Assembly: GCA_933207985.1 (NCBI GenBank)
Contig: OW240918.1
Coordinates: 17,050,344-17,114,343, forward strand
Source of the DNA: Pelobates cultripes
Lineage: Eukaryota > Chordata > Amphibia > Anura > Pelobatidae
DNA length: 64,000 nucleotides
Reading direction: 5' to 3'
Positions 48,346 to 59,513 of the stretch are shown one piece after another. The translations under genes were made by a program, and so were the position numbers. The stretch's first letter is position 1. Every line of letters starts with the position of its first letter. Below the pieces are notes generated by a model. That model was not told the origin of the DNA, ran no database searches, and saw nothing but the letters and a program-made list of their open reading frames with translations.

Positions 48346-49409
48346 TGTGACGAGAGCAATCTCGCCACATTGCATTGGAGAAGCCTGGTTGCTCGTCTGT
48401 TGCCTTTAGACTACAGCCCCATGTTAAAAGACATCTTTTTTACCTGCAGAAAAGATTTATTCGTTCTTTTCTGCCTGGTGTTCGGTAGATTCAATCTACC
48501 GAACAACCGCACGAATGACTGGACCACCTGGGAGCTGGAGTGTGCCGGCAATTAGCCTCCCTGAAGCTGCGTTAACCGCAGCTTAATTGACGAATGCTGG
48601 GTGGCCGCCATTCGTATCATGAACACGAGGTAGTTTTGCTTGAATGTGTTATACCCCAGATAGGAATCCCATGGAGCTCATTCGCATGAAACTGACTGTG
48701 TAAAGACTTTGGCTCCATGGCGATTAAACTGTATTCGTGTGGTCTGAGCGCCATTCGCTTAATAATGTGCGCTCAGACCTGAGCTATCTGGGGATATGTT
48801 AAATGTATGCTTTTAATGTTATGTGTCTCACACAGTGTATTTTAATAGTAATTCGTGTGTTAGTATCCCCACGTGCATAATGGCAATTTGCCTTTGTCTT
48901 GGGAGATAATTGAATTACTTCTCAATTATCTCCAAGGCAGAGGGGAGGAAGCCAGGATGCATTGTGGGAATATAATGTGACTGTGTGTCCTGTTTGGCTG
49001 ATTGTCTTCTTTTGTCACAGTCACCCATTTGGTCCCCTAGGGGAGTGTCCACCAGGTGGGAGACCTGCATAAATACTGGGCAGGTGGCCCTCATTAAACA
49101 GACCACTGCTTGACCCTCAACACGGAGCCTTGTCTCGTCTTTGGGGGGATTTCCTGAATGCTGATAGAGACTGATTGCTAGGAGTGTAAGCCTCTTGGAT
49201 GCTTTTCCTATTTGTCGGCTAGCAGCGATTCGTATGGTTCCAGTTCGTGTGTTTAGAGTGCTATATTGGATGCCGTTCGGGAGTTTAGAGCATTCCCTTA
49301 TTGGCGGTTCGTGAGTTTGGTGTTCTACACTAGCTGTGCCTGCATCTCTGGAAAGGGGGACGATCGCCTAAACGGTTTTTACCCCTTGTGTGCAAAACGG
49401 TCCGTTACA
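48346..49409 (+). mobile_element. Solo LTR (1064 bp) with 5-bp target duplication
   Basis: Starts TGTGACGAGAGCAATCTCG and ends GGTCCGTTACA, with CATAT at both 48341-48345 and 49410-49414. A TATA-like GCATAAATAC at 49067-49076 is followed by CTCATTAAACAG, a poly(A)-type ATTAAA at about 49094, and a 3' part rich in TTCGTG motifs. This is a plausible promoter plus R region. The short frame at 48217-48555 overlapping the left edge is not a gene. There is no internal region, so the family is not settled. Confidence 0.92.
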
Positions 49410-49519
49410 CATATCTTGCCCAGACTTTCTGTGGCTGTCCAATCACAGACTCCCAATGCAGACCAATGAGAAGTCTGGAAAGCAGGTGCTCTGGGCAATT
49501 GCTGCCTCTTCAGTTTAGT
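49410..49519 (+). mobile_element. TTAA MITE, right-hand continuation
   Basis: CTTGCCCAGACTTTCTGTGG to GCCTCTTCAGTTTAGT continues the internal order of the element at 36353 after the LTR. It ends abruptly where the hAT relative starts at 49520. Confidence 0.75.
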
Positions 49520-50340
49520 CAGGGCCGGATACATTTTCTTTTTAACTTTTTTTTTATATTTACCAAGTACTTAGGGTTGCTGGTATTTTATCGGCACAGA
49601 CAGTATTTAAGGCTACCTGGCAGTGCCGGTATTGCAGTAATACCGGCAATACAAATGCAGGTATTTTTCTCAGTATAAACGGAGATTACTCTGCAATACC
49701 AGCACCGGCCAGTAGGGGTTGCTGTGTGTGGAGAGAGGCAGGGATAGAAAGTTACAGCATATGCCTGCCTCTCTCTACTCACAGGACAGAGTCCAGACAG
49801 CAGCTACCAGCCTGCAGAGAGAGCCCACAGTTTAGGTAAGTGAGGGATGGGGAAAGGCTGCAGGGAGACATAGGGACACAGAGACAGGGGACACTGGGAC
49901 ACTAGGGGAAACTGAAGACATGGGGGCACTGGGAGACTTGGGGACACTGGGAGATTTGGGGGTACTTGGATACATTGGGAGACATGGGAGTACTTGGAGA
50001 CATGGGAGTCTGTCAGTTTCCCCATGTCTCCCAGTGTCCCTATGTCTCCCAGTGTGTCTGTGTCCCCATGTCTCCCAGTGTCCCCTAGTCTCCCAGTGTC
50101 TGTGTCAGCATGTATCTCAGTGTCCCTAGTGTTAGTGTCCCCATGTATCCCAGTGTCCCCATGTCTGTATCCACAAGTGCCCACATATATCCCAGTGTCC
50201 CCATGACTTCCAGTGTCCCCATGTGTCTCCCTGTGTCCCCTAGTGTCTGGGTCACTATGCCTCCTAGTGTCTGGGGGGGGGGACGGACGGCGGACGGCGG
50301 GGGGGGAGGAAGGAAGAGTGTCAACACAGAGAGAACTGGA
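49520..50340 (-). mobile_element. hAT relative with inverted minisatellite
   Basis: Begins CAGGGCCGGATAC. Then TTGCTGGTATTTTATCGGC, ACCGGCAATACAAATGCAGG and TTTTTCTCAGTATAAAC match the reverse complement of 11950-12110 in the first hAT element. From about 49860 a GGGACACTGGGAGACATG minisatellite runs to about 50010 and then flips to CCCCATGTCTCCCAGTGT until about 50260. A G/CGGAC-rich stretch follows (50275-50315). The far terminal repeat is not found. Confidence 0.75.
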
Positions 50341-51907
50341 ATGAGGTAACAGAAACTGAGAACCATCAGCCTGACACTGAAGATCTATGTCTGGCAGTAT
50401 GAGCTGGGTCTGGATAAAGAAGCTGTGATGTTTGATCCAAAACCACCAACTGAGAACCCTCTACCACCAGTTAACTAGTACACAAGGCATGCACCGTTAC
50501 AATGTTTTGGCTTTCGTGGGCAAAACTGACCTACAGACTATTACTCTTTCTGGTAACTCATCTTGTAACCTGCATAACCCTGTTAGTATCTCGTCATGGT
50601 GTGACTTTGTTCCTTGTCTGACATTAGAATGTTGGGTTTTGTCCTAACTATTTATGGTGGAAAACCTGTCTAGGCTCTTTTAGTAAGGTCAAGGTACTAA
50701 TGATCCCTGTAATATGGAATTGCTCCCTCTAGATTCTAAATGAAGGAAGAAAATAAAAAAAAATATCTGAATTGCATTCCTTGATTTTTTTTTTCCCTCT
50801 AATATCCTTAATTCTCCAACTCTTGTGTTTCTAAACTGCTTTGGCAGTGCTACTATAGACTATATCCTCCACTGCTATAAAGCATGTCTTCAATAAACAT
50901 ATTACATGGGTTTAACTACACTCAACTTTAACAAAAAGAAGGCATGACTTTATTTTTAGATTTAAAAAAAAAAAAAAATTCAAAGGATTAGAACATTTTG
51001 AAAAGCGTCTCTAATGATTAAATCCAGGCCTAAATGAGGTTGGTTCTGGGTAAAAACTCTGTAGCTTTGCATAACCCTGCATGGGCAAACATTTCTGTAT
51101 TGGCAATTCTAAACATACAGTACATAGAATGTGACGGCAGATCAACAGTCTGGGTAAAATACCACATGCATTGTGTAGCTGGCATATACTGTGAGAAATC
51201 AAAAACTTTGCCCTCTTAGGCTAATACTTTTGACCAGGGAACAGGTTCTTCCAACCCATAAAATACTGGATGCCTGTGTCTTGCTCAGCCATGATATCAA
51301 CATGAGCAGGTAGCAAACATGGGAGTTGTTACCAGGTGTGCTCAAGATGTGACTGACGCCAGAGTGCAGTATATGAATTGCTGCACCTGAATTTGGATAT
51401 TGTTACCAAGTGAGTCATATGAGAAGGAGCACCCCAAGAATTAACTTAAGCAAATACATAAAGCAAGAAAGATCAACACATGCAGATTGCATCGCAAGTT
51501 AATGTGAGAACATTCCACAGTACAGGGCAGTGATTTCTTCTTCCTGATAGTGTGTATTTTCCGATCTGTGGATGTTGTGGGGGGGGGGAATAATTCTCAT
51601 GTAAAACCAACCACATGGTATATCCACTCTAAAGCCAAATATGGCACCCTAAATGTAACTATTGCCCCAAATAAAGAGGCAGCTTGGGAAACTGATACAT
51701 GCCGTAAGGTGTCTATAGTGCAAACTAGTTGGAGGTGAGATTGCTTCTTCAATCTATGATTATTTGAACAATAGTCTCAAAAGATGACATTGTCTGTGAA
51801 GCAAATACTAAATTGCAAAAATATTTAATTCTGGGCCAAAATTGTGAAATCTAGAAGCAAGCATAGAGCTCAAATAACTCACTGGTAAAGTCTTAAGGTC
51901 TATAAAG
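50341..51907. other. Intergenic, nothing firmly recognised
   Basis: A 24-bp scrap of the LINE tail (ACATAGAATGTGACGGCAGA) lies at about 51123-51142. Otherwise there is no exon and no delimited element. Confidence 0.4.
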
Positions 51908-52604
51908 CAGGGCTGGATTAACAAAGAACTGATGGTGCTGCAGCTCCAGACACATTCCTATAGAATAGGCCCTCTTCATGTGCTTTTACTGAAGTGTTGT
52001 AGAGTAACAAAACTGGTGTGCACTATGCAAATGCTCTTGCTGCTTCAGTCTATCTAACACTGTGGCATGTTCCCTTTCTTCTGCATTCACTACATACATT
52101 TTCTCTGTTCCAGACTGTAGACCAGGAGCTTCCACCTCCTAGTAAGGTTAGGAGAGGAGTGGACCAGCAATTGCTAGAGGACAATCCTTAGAAAGCATAG
52201 AGCTAGCGCATCATTAGATGCATTTATGCCATGCTCAGATTGCTGTCTGCACTGTATGCCCTTGGTTAGTCATCTGGCATGATTGGCAGGCAACCTGATG
52301 TGCATTAATGCCAGGCTGACTAATTCTTTGGGCAGTTCTGGTGACGGGATTCACATCAGTGGCCACCGAAATCCTGCTTCACCAGACACCGCTGTTAGGG
52401 GGTATTAATTTACTTGAAAAATAAAAGTGAGATTAGCATAGGGCATGTGTTTTCTGATAGCCAAATCCTGTGATTTTACTTCCAGCACCAGATACATGAA
52501 GCTTGAGAGGTAAAACTGTTTTAGTTTTCTGTCGATTAAGATTCTGTAATTAGGCCCATCATAATTGTCAGCACCAGAACCAAGACACTCTTAGTCTGGA
52601 CCAG
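51908..52604 (-). mobile_element. hAT element copy, reverse orientation
   Basis: The left edge CAGGGCTGGATTAAC equals the reverse complement of the right end of the element at 9648. The opposite edge (CAGCACCAGAACC, then TTAGTCTGGACC) corresponds to its left end with some decay. Internal matches include GCATTTATGCCATGCTCAGA and CCATCATAATTGTCAGCACC. It lacks the minisatellite and the 10281 MITE, so it is close to the pre-insertion form. No clean target duplication is left. Confidence 0.8.
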
Positions 52605-52754
52605 GTTCCTTAATCCTGCGAAGGTAATTATTGTGTGTTTTTTTTTTATTTTTTTATTTATTATTGTAAATGGCAATTAACTTTGTGGGGTAACTCCACC
52701 TCTACCAGACAGCCAGTAGAGACTTTTGGGTCATTAGGTGACTTTTGGTCACCA

Positions 52755-53410
52755 AAATGATGTGACAGCAGATGAGAACCATTTGACTCATATAGTCTAC
52801 CCAATTTTCTAAATATTTTCATTAGTCCCTGGCCTTATCTTATATCTAGGATAGCCTTATGCCTATCCCACGCATGCTTAAAGGGACTCTCTAGTGCCAG
52901 GAATTAGCTGAAGTGGTCTGGGTGCCTGGAGTGTCCCTTTAAACTCCTTCACTGTGTTAACCTCTACCACTTCAGCTGGAAGGCTATTCCATTCATCCAC
53001 TACCCTCTCAGTAAAGTAATACTAACTGATATTTTTAAACCTTTGCCCCTCTAATTTAAGACTGTCCTCTTGTTGTGGTAGTTTTTCTTCTTTTAAATTT
53101 AGTCTCCTTTGTTACGGTGTTGATTCACTTTTTGTATTTAAATGTTTCTATCATATCCCCCGTCTCGTCTTTCCTCCAAGCTATAAATGTTAAGATCCTT
53201 TAATCTTTCCTTGTAAGTTTTATCATGTAACCCATTAACCAGTTTAGTAGCCCTTCTCTGAACTCTCTCCAAAGTATCAATATCCTTCTGGAGATATGGT
53301 CTCCAGTACTGCGTACAATACTCCAAGTGAAGTCTCACCAGTGTTCTGTATAATGGCATGAGCACTGCCCTCTTTCCACTGCTAATACCTCTCCCTGTAC
53401 AACCAAGCCT
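52755..53410 (-). pseudogene. Rex1/CR1-like LINE 3' fragment interrupted by a 57-bp MITE
   Basis: Same C-terminal region as at 40370, minus strand: MPLYRTLVRLHLEYCTQYWR at about 53360-53300, RRATKLVNGLHDK, KERLKDLNIYSLEERRDGGY, then shifted frames up to the AEVVEVNTV region near 52950. The 3' tail has GTGACAGCAGATGAGAACC. It is truncated and frame-broken, and carries the MITE at 52882-52938. Confidence 0.85.
52878..52942. mobile_element. Ultra-short TTAA MITE (57 bp between TTAA copies)
   Basis: AGGGACTCTCTAGTGCC at the left and the inverted GGTGCCTGGAGTGTCCCT at the right, with TTAA at 52878-52881 and 52939-52942. The sister LINE at 40507 reads GCATGCTTAAACTCC with one TTAA, so it shows the empty target site. 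Confidence 0.93.
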
Positions 53411-53869
53411 TCTTCTAGCTCTCTCAAACGATATACAACTATCTACATTTGAGCCAGATCTTGGGGTATGACCTTTTTAAATAGAATCGTTTACCCTAAC
53501 TATCAGGAAACACAAGAAGCATTAAAAAAGAAAGGTGGAGAAGTAACGGCTCAAAATCCCCACATTTCATCAAGCATTATCTAGAATTATCTGCCAATTT
53601 ATGCCCCAAAGATTGAATACCCAGGGTAACTTTGCAGAGAAACAAAATGATGACAGGAAATTAACAGGAATAAAAAGAAATCAAGCAAAAAAGTGAAGGA
53701 GAGAAACCAGAGAAACATAATAAATATATTGCCTTTTACTATACAAAAAAACACCAAAGCTGAGTAGAGATTCACTCTCTGAAGAACAAGACAAATCTCT
53801 TTCTTTAAATCAGGAGGAAGAATTGTCGTCAACTTCTCTTCTCGCACCAGTTTCTCTGGACAAAATTCT

Positions 53870-54740
53870 ACTTATTGCTGAAAATATTGGAAGATCACAG
53901 AGATAAGATTAGTATAGAGATCTCTAACAACCAACTGGAAATCAAAAAACAAATTGGTTTGCTGAACCAACAATTAACAGAATATATGTAGAAAACGTGT
54001 TATCGGGGACTGAAACTGCTGAACCTCTGGGATCACCTTCCAAAACAAAAAAGGGAGCACCGAAGAGGAAACAAATTCATAGAGCAATGATGGAGAGAAT
54101 TTCTTGTCTCCCTTACCACATGAAATATAGATACATGATTGGGTGGAACTAATCTTCTACTCCTCTTTTCCCCCTGCCCTCCTTCCTCTTCTTAAGTATG
54201 GAAGAATATGGATCCTCTGTGGGATCCGGAAGCTGGAATGTGTACGATTGTGGTGTATGAATGGGGTCGGTGTCGGGAATTATTGCTTTTGAAACCAAGT
54301 ATCGTCTTTTTTTACTGATATGGCTAGCTTAAACATTATTTCAATACACTCTCAGGGACTAAACTCCCCATAAGAGAGGAAAATGTTGATAGATGCAATG
54401 CAAAAAGAAGACATTGTTCTAGAATCTCATTGGGTAAAAGGGAAAAAAAATATGATAAAAGAATCACACACGTATTCTCATCAAATTGTGACACAAAGGG
54501 GAGTTTTGATTTTACTTAGAGACACAGTATCTTTTGAATTAATTCATAAAACTAGGGACAAAAAGGATAGACTTTTGATTGTAATATGTAACATTAACAA
54601 TGAAGTATGCACACTAGTAAATATTTATGCATTCAGCACAAATCCAGTTTTATTTTTGGAAAAAGCTGTGTGCAAGGTAGATTCATATTCACATGGAAAA
54701 TTAATAATGGGGGAGATTTTAATTCTATTAGAGATGTAAC
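53870..54740 (+). pseudogene. L1-like LINE fragment: end of ORF1 and start of ORF2 endonuclease
   Basis: From the ATG at 54319 the translation MASLNIISIHSQGLNSP is the usual opening of an L1-type ORF2. After a frameshift near 54370 the frame continues LESHWVKGKKN, GVLILLRDTVSFEL, DRLLIVICNINNE, TLVNIYAFSTNP and KLIMGEILI, the order of an apurinic-type endonuclease domain; the GGDFN-like end is mutated. Upstream, 53900-54080 has a Lys/Gln-rich, coiled-coil-like stretch that may be the ORF1 end. Reverse transcriptase is missing. Confidence 0.78.
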
Positions 54741-55740
54741 TTTAGGCTAAAGAAAGGGTATACACTGGACTGCACATACCTGAATGAGAAGAGCCCAGCC
54801 GGGGTATTGGCTGAAAGACATTCACGCTGATCAGGCTTGTCTCGTAGGCTTCATACCCCCCTCGCGCACCCCTCACGGCACACTATGTTATCTTCAGGGT
54901 GATATATATGCCTCTGTTCCATTTTCCTCACTAGATCAGTTCTTTTCTGCTCCACGCATATTGTGGGTAGCACCTGGAGGAAGCCAGGAAAGCCAGCACT
55001 CCTAGTTATGTTTCAATACCAATTCTCACCCGTAATGCACTTATTAAACACACATTCATGTCTAATGTAGCATGCTGCCCTTGCTAGCCTTTCTTGTACT
55101 CTCAGCAGTTATTTACTGTCTAGATATTTTACTTGTTTTACAAGACTACATTCCAAGCCCGATCTAGCATGTTAATTAGCCTGTTATTATAAATATAAAA
55201 AATTGTGAATGTTTTCTCCAACTGCCTCACTACATGTAAGATATGTATTTGATTGTTCTTGTCATTGGCTTTTGTGGCATGACTAGACTGTTTGTATCCC
55301 TCTGCACAGCAAAAATAAAGAATACAAACAATTAAAAATAAAAAGAAAGGGTAAAACACCATTGCAAAATCAAGGCAATCTGCAAAAAAAAGTTTCAGTT
55401 TTTAAATATAAATTTCTTATATGATGCATGGAGAACACTAAACCAACACGCAAGGGAATATACCTTTTATTCTGCACCTCAAGTTTCTTATTCATGAATA
55501 AACCACTTTTTTGTAAAATAAAAAAGAAACCTTTGCATCTCATATTTCCATCAAAATTCAGACCATGCTCCGGTTAAAATGTCAATTGTCAATAGCTATA
55601 TATATATTTGTGTTCGGGGCAACATTGATTATGATATGAAGTAAGATTGTTGTTAGCAAACCTATTATAGGAAAAAGTTGGTTGAGGTGTGCCAAAACCG
55701 ACGTATGCTGTAGTCCAGTAAATAAAGTAGGCAAAAAGGA
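54741..55740. other. Intergenic, nothing recognised
   Basis: No exon. A GC-richer stretch at 54790-55005 has a 73-codon frame of unknown origin, possibly from a repeat. Confidence 0.35.
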
Positions 55741-55762
55741 ATACGTATCATGCTCAAAACAC

Positions 55763-55863
55763 ATTTATTGAGTAATTAACATAATACAATATAAGTACAT
55801 TAAGATGACATTTTATTGAGTAAATAACATAATACAACGTAAGTACGTTAAGATGACATTTTA
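55763..55863. repeat. Two tandem copies of about 49 bp next to the recombinase
   Basis: ATTGAGTAATTAACATAATA then CAATATAAGTACATTAAGATGACATTTT is followed by a second copy with a few changes (AAATAACATAATACAACG, TAAGTACGTTAAGATGACATTTT). The second copy contains the last codons and stop of the recombinase frame, so the repeat lies at the 3' edge of that element. Confidence 0.85.
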
Positions 55864-56640
55864 ACGAATGCCCTTTGTATTTCTTGTATGGGTTGGGGTA
55901 TGTATATTGCATACGCTGATGACTTGCAGCGACCTAGTTTTAATGACATGGACTGGAACGTCCTGGCTCGATGCCGTAGATGCGGCCCTTATCCTAAACG
56001 AGTGTCCTGGATTATGGCTAGGGTTCATACCGAGCCTTGTTAACAATAACCATACATATAACATGAACTTAGAGGTAGTGAGGCTAGCCCCGTGAAGTGA
56101 CAGTAGCGGAAGAGATGCAATATTTGGTACGGTGAGGAGGTAGGAATCGAAAACCTTCACCGGCCACCATATATTATTCATGGGATAGTATGGAATGTGG
56201 ATGGGTTGACCCAGTTGACTCGTTTTGGTCACGGGTACAGTCAGTATGTAATGATCTTGATGTTTAATTTGGTAGGGGCTTTGAAGGCAACCTTGTGCAT
56301 TGTTTTGGCCACTGATGGTGAATTCTCGTGGCCTCAGGAAGCCGTAAAAGGTCCGGTACATAGCGGTTTTAATGACAGAGTTAGTGAAGGGTTTGAAAGG
56401 GGCTGAATCTAGCAAATCAAAAATATTTTGGATACTCTTAAGTATAGTCTGATTGGATAGGATGAAAGGAAATGGGCATTGTTGGAAAGTAGAGAAACAT
56501 GATGTTGGATGCCAGCCAGGCGTAACTTGATGGTATAGTGAAATAGCCTAAATTGAAGGTGGCAAAAAAGTAGCGAACACAACCAGAGACGTAATAACCA
56601 AACATTATGTCTTGAAGGACCACTTACCTGTGGCGTGAAA
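55848..56640 (-). pseudogene. Tyrosine recombinase of a DIRS/Ngaro/Crypton-type element, frame-broken
   Basis: The minus strand encodes the catalytic domain of a tyrosine recombinase. Seen in order: an Arg in YGFLRPREF near 56340; KTSQLGQP and a beta-rich region; SLHGASLTTSKF; the His-x-x-Arg box HSFRIRAASTA with its His codon at 56002-56004; and, one frame away after a 1-nt shift near 55935, LGR-x-KSSAY with the Tyr codon at 55911-55913. The stop is at 55848-55850. Upstream the frame shifts again near 56420-56540 (TIKLRLAGIQHH in another frame, then IMFGYYVSGCVRYF). All four catalytic positions are therefore present, but at least three shifts break the gene. Such recombinases integrate circular DNA intermediates of YR retroelements. 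No reverse transcriptase was found next to it. Confidence 0.82.
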
Positions 56641-59005
56641 AGTAATGGAGAGATTTGGTGACAGCAATTGCTGGGAGACCACTAAGGGCACAACCTGAAA
56701 TACCTTAGAACCTGGAGGAGTGATACTGTGTACATTGAATAGTGGAATCTGCCAGACATATGAGCCCTGTGAGGGCTAAGGAAATAGTTGTAAACATGTA
56801 AGTGACAATCAATATAGACCTTGCAAACAATTGAGGGGTAACACAAGTGACTTAGACTAAACCAGGTGGCATGAATATGAAAATACCAACATATGATGTC
56901 AACCATAACCTAATGGCATTGTGGCATATAGCAAAATACTAATAATGCAGAAACTCTGGAAAGGAAGTAAATCGTTAACCTGTCACATGTATAAGTCCCT
57001 GTTGCCTGAAATTAATGGGATAGCCCAGAGACAGATAAGTGATGAACGCAGATAAGTGAATAATATAGACAGGGCCAAGGTGATAAAACCAACTTATATA
57101 GAGGAAATAATAGAGTAGAAAGGGTTGAGAACCGAAAAAGTATCAATACTGAAGAAAACAAAAATAGCATAGGTAACTAGTATCAGCATCAACAAGAATA
57201 TACAATGAAAAATATCTACAAAGACCATCATGGTGGACAATTCAAGCTAACAAGCGTATGAGAAGCAAACCAACAACCCCTAATTAGTATAACTAAACCA
57301 AAGTAAACCTATGTTAGCCGATGAGTCCCATAAGGGTTGTAGTTAATGTAAGTACAGTGAATGTATATACAAGTTCGATTATATTTGTGAACCATATGTG
57401 TAGGCCCAAGTTGGACCTGACATGATTGATCCAGGCAATAGTGACATTTAGTGTCGATATGTTCCAGTAAGGAGCCTAATACCAGAAGCTAAAGAATGCA
57501 TCGCTATGAAGCTACGTATTAATGAAATGCTGATTATGATAGTAGTGAGATTCGCCCTTAAAGAACAAACATACTGTTAGTATAAACCGAATTTATCAGC
57601 TGAGGCAGGCCCACCATGGCGACTTCTATGAGTACGAAGTAGGGCCGGCTCAATCTAATGATGACATGTTTTAGTACAATAATGATGTCTGAGAGGTGTG
57701 GCATCGCAACTTATCTACTTTCCAATTCACCAATTAGTGTAAAAACTTTCAGACAGAAAGTCTGATAGCGTGACAGAAAGTCAATATCCCGTTGGATATC
57801 TGAACGTACAGGCGCACGTGCTCAATATTGAATTGTGTTATGATCAGCAGCGTCCTGTTGACAGCATGGTTCAACAATGTGTTTCTAGTCTTTCCAGTCT
57901 CTCATTTATTTACCCCTTTGAGGACATGAGTGCTGAGAACGTTGCGTGAAGGTTTGTGTCGCTTGAGCAACTAATGCTTCTTCAGCATCACCATTGTCCT
58001 TATTGGTACGCATGAGCCTGAACAGTTCGGGTTTCCCGGGAGTTGCTGGGAAATGAACGTTGCCTCAGCATAGCTCAGTTGTAATATGAGGAATGGTCCA
58101 TGACCTGATAGAACCTGATAGGTGTCACCTTTTTGTGTAGTTGTAGTGGACCAGACTGGAATACTGGGGATTGACATGTCATCACCTATTTACAAGGATC
58201 GGAGACATACTGCAATATATTAATAATAAGCTTGGATCAGGATCGGTTTACTGGCTGGCTAGCTAGTGCCAAGTGGCGAAGCAATTCACTAGGTGGGTGA
58301 AAGGTGAGGCCCTACTAGTTGCCAAGTGGCTTGAGAGGCACTATCTATGCTTTGGCGCGAAGGGATTCGTGGCCAACGACTGTGACATTTAAATCATGAG
58401 ATAGATTGGGTGTGACAATTGAGACCCTCTCTATGTCACTGTGCAAGGCAGCTAACTATGTTTTGGCCCAAGGGCGTAATACCTCATGCATGGAGGATGG
58501 TTGTTAGCCTCACAGGACTGCTAAGTCCAATGCAGAGATTCCAGAAAGGTCTATATTGCAGGGGAGCCATCGTGGCTAAAAACTTACCTGAATTTGTATA
58601 AGAGTTTGTGTAGTTCTGTATGGTATGGCTGTAATCTGTAACTGAATTCTGCAGTATCCCCTAAAGGAGGCAGAGAGGGGAAGGAGAGGTCTATAACCTA
58701 CGGAAAGAACCATAACTGACAAATGGATGCGAGGTCTAAAGAGCCAATGATGCTCTGAATTGATAACCTGTAAAAGAAAATGATTTGATAAGACATAAGG
58801 AAATGGAGGTTAGCAAGACCTTGTGAGTACCACTGTACCCCCACCATGTACAGGAAGCCTGCCTGATGGCTTCCGATGCACTGCCTCTCTGCCGGGCTCG
58901 GGAGGAGTGATTAGCCGGTGTTCTCTGGCAGCCAGGCAGTGGGGGGGGAGGGGGGGTATTGCAGCAATGCCTCGACATCAAGGCATTAACAATACCATTA
59001 GAGCT
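56641..59005. other. Unassigned stretch next to the tyrosine recombinase
   Basis: Less AT-rich than the surroundings, with no convincing reading frame on either strand. The minus-strand frame at 57971-58177 and the sequence upstream of it might be remnants of the same YR element, but no motif confirms it. A G-run (GGGGGGGGAGGGGGGG) lies at about 58939-58954. The last 15 bp, AATACCATTAGAGCT, are one copy of the target duplication of the next insertion. Confidence 0.4.
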
Positions 59006-59081
59006 CAAATATAGATTAGACGGAGTATCTTACATGCACATACGTATGTGCATGTAAGATACTCCGTCTAATCTATATTTG
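59006..59081. repeat. Perfect 76-bp palindrome
   Basis: Arm 59006-59043 (starting CAAATATAGATTAGACGG) is the exact reverse complement of 59044-59081, with no spacer; the centre reads CATACGTATG. Confidence 0.98.
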
Positions 59082-59186
59082 TGTTTTATACTATCGGTGA
59101 AGGTTAAGGGGACCCCACCTAGACGTTAGAGTATTCTACAGTAGCACTAAGCACCCACTTAATACCTGCATATTTTTATTTCTACA
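59006..59186. mobile_element. 181-bp retro-insertion with 15-bp target duplication and palindromic end
   Basis: AATACCATTAGAGCT occurs at 58991-59005 and again at 59187-59201, so the 181 bp between them are an insertion. Its first 76 bases (59006-59081) are a perfect palindrome without spacer; the rest is unique and ends in an AT-rich TATTTTTATTTCTACA. A long duplication plus an AT-rich 3' end fits target-primed reverse transcription of a truncated non-LTR element. Confidence 0.88.
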
Positions 59187-59269
59187 AATACCATTAGAGC
59201 TGCTGGAAGTGATCACGGACCGTTTTTTGTCGGACGTACCTGATTTATCCTTGGTCACTAAGAGGTTAA

Positions 59270-59513
59270 TTTACAGAGCAAGAGATAAAAATTTTAAAGT
59301 AAATGACATCTGATTGAAAATGGAACCATTTTTTTCATGCAGACTGTGTCAATCAGAGTCAGGGGAGGTGTGTCAATGGCTGCATAAACAGAAACAAAGT
59401 GATTTAACTCCTAAATGGCAGAGAATTGAGCAGCGAAACCTGAGAGGCATGATCTATACACTAAAACGGCTTCATTAAGTGAACGTTGTTTAGGTGACTA
59501 TGGTGTCCCTTAA
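59270..59513 (+). mobile_element. TTAA MITE, right part
   Basis: GGTGTGTCAATGGCTGCATA, TATACACTAAAACGGCTTC and GGTGACTATGGTGTCCCTTAA match the right half of the element at 20227-20729. The left end is not seen. Confidence 0.7.
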
